Assembly (NCBI GenBank): GCA_013152945.1
Contig: JAADFL010000120.1
Location: 4,681 to 68,680 of the forward strand
DNA: 64,000 bases
Direction of reading: 5' to 3'
From: Deltaproteobacteria bacterium
GTDB lineage: Bacteria > Myxococcota_A > JAADFL01
Shown: positions 62,527 to 64,000 of the stretch, in pieces
Layout of the letters: each line of letters begins with the position of its first letter
Position numbering within the stretch: the first letter of the stretch is position 1
Program-made: the position numbers and the translations under genes
The notes under the pieces: generated by a model
The model's database searches: none
What the model saw: the letters and a program-made list of their open reading frames with translations, nothing else
Told to the model about the DNA's origin: nothing

Positions 62527-63672
62527 ATGGAAGACAGAGACGTTGTTCTCATGCCTGGAAAACAAAACGATCCCTTTGCAAGAGACCTTTCCAACTACCT
62601 GGGCATTAACCTCTGTCCTGTGCAGTTCACTGAATTCAGGACAGACGCAGGGCCCATGGCCGGTGAAACAAAGGTCGAGGTCAAGGAGAACATCCGCGGA
62701 AGGACCGTGTACATCCTGTGGAGCATCGAATATACGAACTACGAGCTCATGAACGTGCTCCAACTCATAGATGCAGCGATTCTATCATCCGGAGCCAAGC
62801 GGATTTCCCTTGTCTGCCCTGAATTTCCATGTGCACGGCAGGACAAGTCCCATGAGCGTCGTGAATCCCTGACTTCCAGGCTTGTTGCCAGGCTGCTCGA
62901 ATCGGTCGGACTGGACGAGATGCTTACGGCCGACCTGCATTCCGACCAAATTGAAGGTCATTTTCGAATCTCCCTCGATCACTTGAGGACACGGCCCATC
63001 TGGGGACATTACATTGCCAGGAGATACAAACGCTGGGAAAAAGAACTCGGCCTTGCTCCACTGGGCCAGGACTTGGTGCTCGGTGTTCCTGATGCAGGCA
63101 GGGCCAGGGCTGTAAGGGAACTCTCGGATGAAGTCGGAAAACAGCTCCGCCAGTCAGAAGAAAAAGTCAAGATACAGCTTGCACACCATGACAAGCACAG
63201 GAGCTGGGAAAAGGCGGGCCAGGTGGAAAGTCACGGCCTGCTTGGAGATGTGGAAAACAAGGTGGTTTGGTTTACAGATGACTTGCTGGCCTCGGGTAGC
63301 ACCCTGTTCGAAGCAGCCAAGGGAGCCAAGCTCGCAGGTGCCCGCCACGTGGTTTGCAGCGTAACCCATGCTCATGGTTTCGATCGCATAAACCCGGACG
63401 GTTCTGCAGGAAAAACCTTTGCAGAATTGCTCGAAGACTCGGATATTGACGAACTTGTCGTTACCGACACGCACCCCCGTTTCATTGAAAGAGTCAGAAC
63501 CGATTCCAGGCTGGCTTCAAAAACAACTGTCCTGTCCCTGACCCCTCTTTTCGGAGAAGCGATTCAGAGAATCAGACGCGGCCAAACCTTGAAGGAAATG
63601 ATGACCCGAATAAAAGATCATGCGGTGCTGTACTGGGTGGTTCAGGAGGCAGGCGACAAGCCAATGCCTTGA
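62527..63672 (+). CDS. Divergent ribose-phosphate pyrophosphokinase (PRPP synthetase) homologue
   Basis: ATG 62527 has GGAGG just upstream. The 381-residue product keeps the PRPP-synthetase framework: K-E-N-I-R-G-R-T-V-Y-I, C-A-R-Q-D-K-S-H-E-R-R-E-S-L-T-S-R-L with T-A-D-L-H-S-D-Q-I-E-G-H-F, and the PRPP loop D-D-L-L-A-S-G-S-T (usually D-D-M-I-D-T-G-G-T). Length exceeds the usual 310-320 residues by about 65. The metal-binding His in D-L-H is present. It probably makes PRPP from ribose-5-phosphate and ATP, but the changed PRPP loop means a related transferase or regulatory paralogue is possible. Confidence 0.8.
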   Translation: MEDRDVVLMPGKQNDPFARDLSNYLGINLCPVQFTEFRTDAGPMAGETKVEVKENIRGRTVYILWSIEYTNYELMNVLQLIDAAILSSGAKRISLVCPEFPCARQDKSHERRESLTSRLVARLLESVGLDEMLTADLHSDQIEGHFRISLDHLRTRPIWGHYIARRYKRWEKELGLAPLGQDLVLGVPDAGRARAVRELSDEVGKQLRQSEEKVKIQLAHHDKHRSWEKAGQVESHGLLGDVENKVVWFTDDLLASGSTLFEAAKGAKLAGARHVVCSVTHAHGFDRINPDGSAGKTFAELLEDSDIDELVVTDTHPRFIERVRTDSRLASKTTVLSLTPLFGEAIQRIRRGQTLKEMMTRIKDHAVLYWVVQEAGDKPMP

Positions 63673-63736
63673 CATGGAGCGGTTGGTGTAAAGATTTTAG
63701 TAACAAACAGGCTCTTTTGTTAAAATTCCCGTATCT

Positions 63737-63895
63737 CTATTTTTTCCCTGCTCTGTAAACAGCAACGGCCAGGAATAACAGTAAGAAGGACAAGCCGCTT
63801 TCACCTCCTCCCGCATACCCGCAGCCACAACCTTGACCACTGGCCGGCTTGCCCGAAGCCTGCACCTGCACCGAGACAAAAAATAAAAATATCAA
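63737..63895 (-). CDS. Possible tiny protein with MYXO-CTERM-like tail
   Basis: A 52-codon frame begins at TTG 63895 with a hydrophobic segment (I-F-L-F-F-V-S-V-Q-V-Q-A), then a short linker, G-C-G-C-G-Y-A-G-G-G, a second hydrophobic helix (L-S-F-L-L-L-F-L-A-V-A-V-Y) and the basic end R-A-G-K-K. Cys, then TM, then basic residues is the layout of MYXO-CTERM and similar sorting signals. The frame is open for about 30 more codons upstream but has no ATG or GTG, and there is no good ribosome site, so the start is unresolved and a gene remnant is possible. Confidence 0.35.
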   Translation of the reverse strand: MIFLFFVSVQVQASGKPASGQGCGCGYAGGGESGLSFLLLFLAVAVYRAGKK

Positions 63896-63919
63896 AAAAG
63901 TAATGGTTCCAAACAGCTC

Positions 63920-63949
63920 TTGAACAAAAGGCGATATTGGTCCTATATA
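63920..63949 (+). promoter_or_regulatory. Candidate promoter for the gene entering the right edge
   Basis: TTGAAC (63920-63925), 18 bases, TATATA (63944-63949), 39 bases before ATG 63989. Confidence 0.4.
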
Positions 63950-63988
63950 TACAAAAATTGCAGCCGTGACACACTAGGAGGAAGTTCC

Positions 63989-64000
63989 ATGTTTCTGCGG
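63989..64000 (+). CDS. Start of a gene cut by the right edge
   Basis: ATG 63989 follows a strong AGGAGG at 63976-63981 with 7-base spacing, and a promoter-like pair lies upstream. Only M-F-L-R is visible, so nothing can be said of the product. The call rests on the ribosome site alone. Confidence 0.55.

Noticed and set aside
63697-63879. 60-codon minus-strand ORF with Arg/Cys-rich start
   Set aside because: It overlaps the better-structured sorting-signal-like frame, lacks a ribosome site and has mixed composition.
1-64000. Mobile elements, prophage, tRNA or rRNA genes
   Set aside because: No transposase, integrase, phage structural gene, terminal inverted repeat pair or tRNA-like T-loop/acceptor pattern was noticed in any intergenic region.

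Overview
The window reads as chromosomal DNA of a delta-proteobacterium-like organism (Myxococcota, Bradymonadia or a relative). This is inferred from gene content only; no search was run. The pointers are large lipoproteins built from bacterial Ig-like (Big_5) and PEGA repeats, Asp-Thr-rich lipoprotein linkers, a zinc-ribbon Ser/Thr kinase with a C-terminal TPR region, an MglA-type GTPase, a PilY1 minor-pilin operon, and one possible MYXO-CTERM-like tail. No rRNA, tRNA, CRISPR array, transposase or integrase was found. Coding density is high, with many 1-4 base stop/start overlaps. 

Layout: 0-6 kb holds surface proteins: a PEGA-repeat membrane protein cut by the left edge, then an 11-repeat Big_5 lipoprotein. 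6-11.6 kb (minus) holds a membrane Ser/Thr kinase tightly linked to a membrane-anchored GH84 (O-GlcNAcase/NAGase family) enzyme, plus a small secreted protein. 11.7-14.5 kb (minus) is an ABC-2 exporter pair followed by an HMG-CoA-lyase-family enzyme. 14.7-23.6 kb (plus) has a propeller-like lipoprotein, murA (Asp at the catalytic Cys position), a small heat-shock protein, lon, and a GTPase / PocR-histidine kinase / response regulator operon. 23.6-26 kb (minus) is a thiD-fetA-fetB overlap chain. 26.1-29 kb is a three-gene secreted set ending in a lamin-tail lipoprotein. 29.1-32.1 kb is yebC-ruvC-ruvA-ruvB. 32.1-35.8 kb (minus) has a sugar-1-phosphate nucleotidyltransferase with two small partners, an FmdB zinc ribbon and a TPR protein. 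36.3-45.2 kb (plus) is a 5'-nucleotidase lipoprotein and a seven-gene, end-to-end coupled glycan cluster (five glycosyltransferases, DUF2304, a B12-type radical SAM enzyme). 45.4-54.6 kb (minus) is a PilR-like regulator followed by a minor-pilin/PilY1 operon. Its first gene is broken by a 5-bp tandem duplication exactly at the prepilin cleavage site. 54.7-57.2 kb (plus) has a possibly leaderless methyltransferase, a small membrane protein and an EGF/CAP-domain lipoprotein. 57.3-62.3 kb (minus) is a coupled operon of two DUF2791 (BREX-type) ATPases and an Lhr-like helicase. 62.5-64 kb has a divergent PRPP-synthetase homologue, a tiny sorting-signal-like ORF and the first codons of another gene. 

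The best candidates for something little described are the BREX-like ATPase/ATPase/helicase operon without methylase or phosphatase genes (57331-62335), and the pilin frameshift at 52948-52957, which could be a phase switch, a mutation or a sequence error. Family names rest on motifs and recall of known families.
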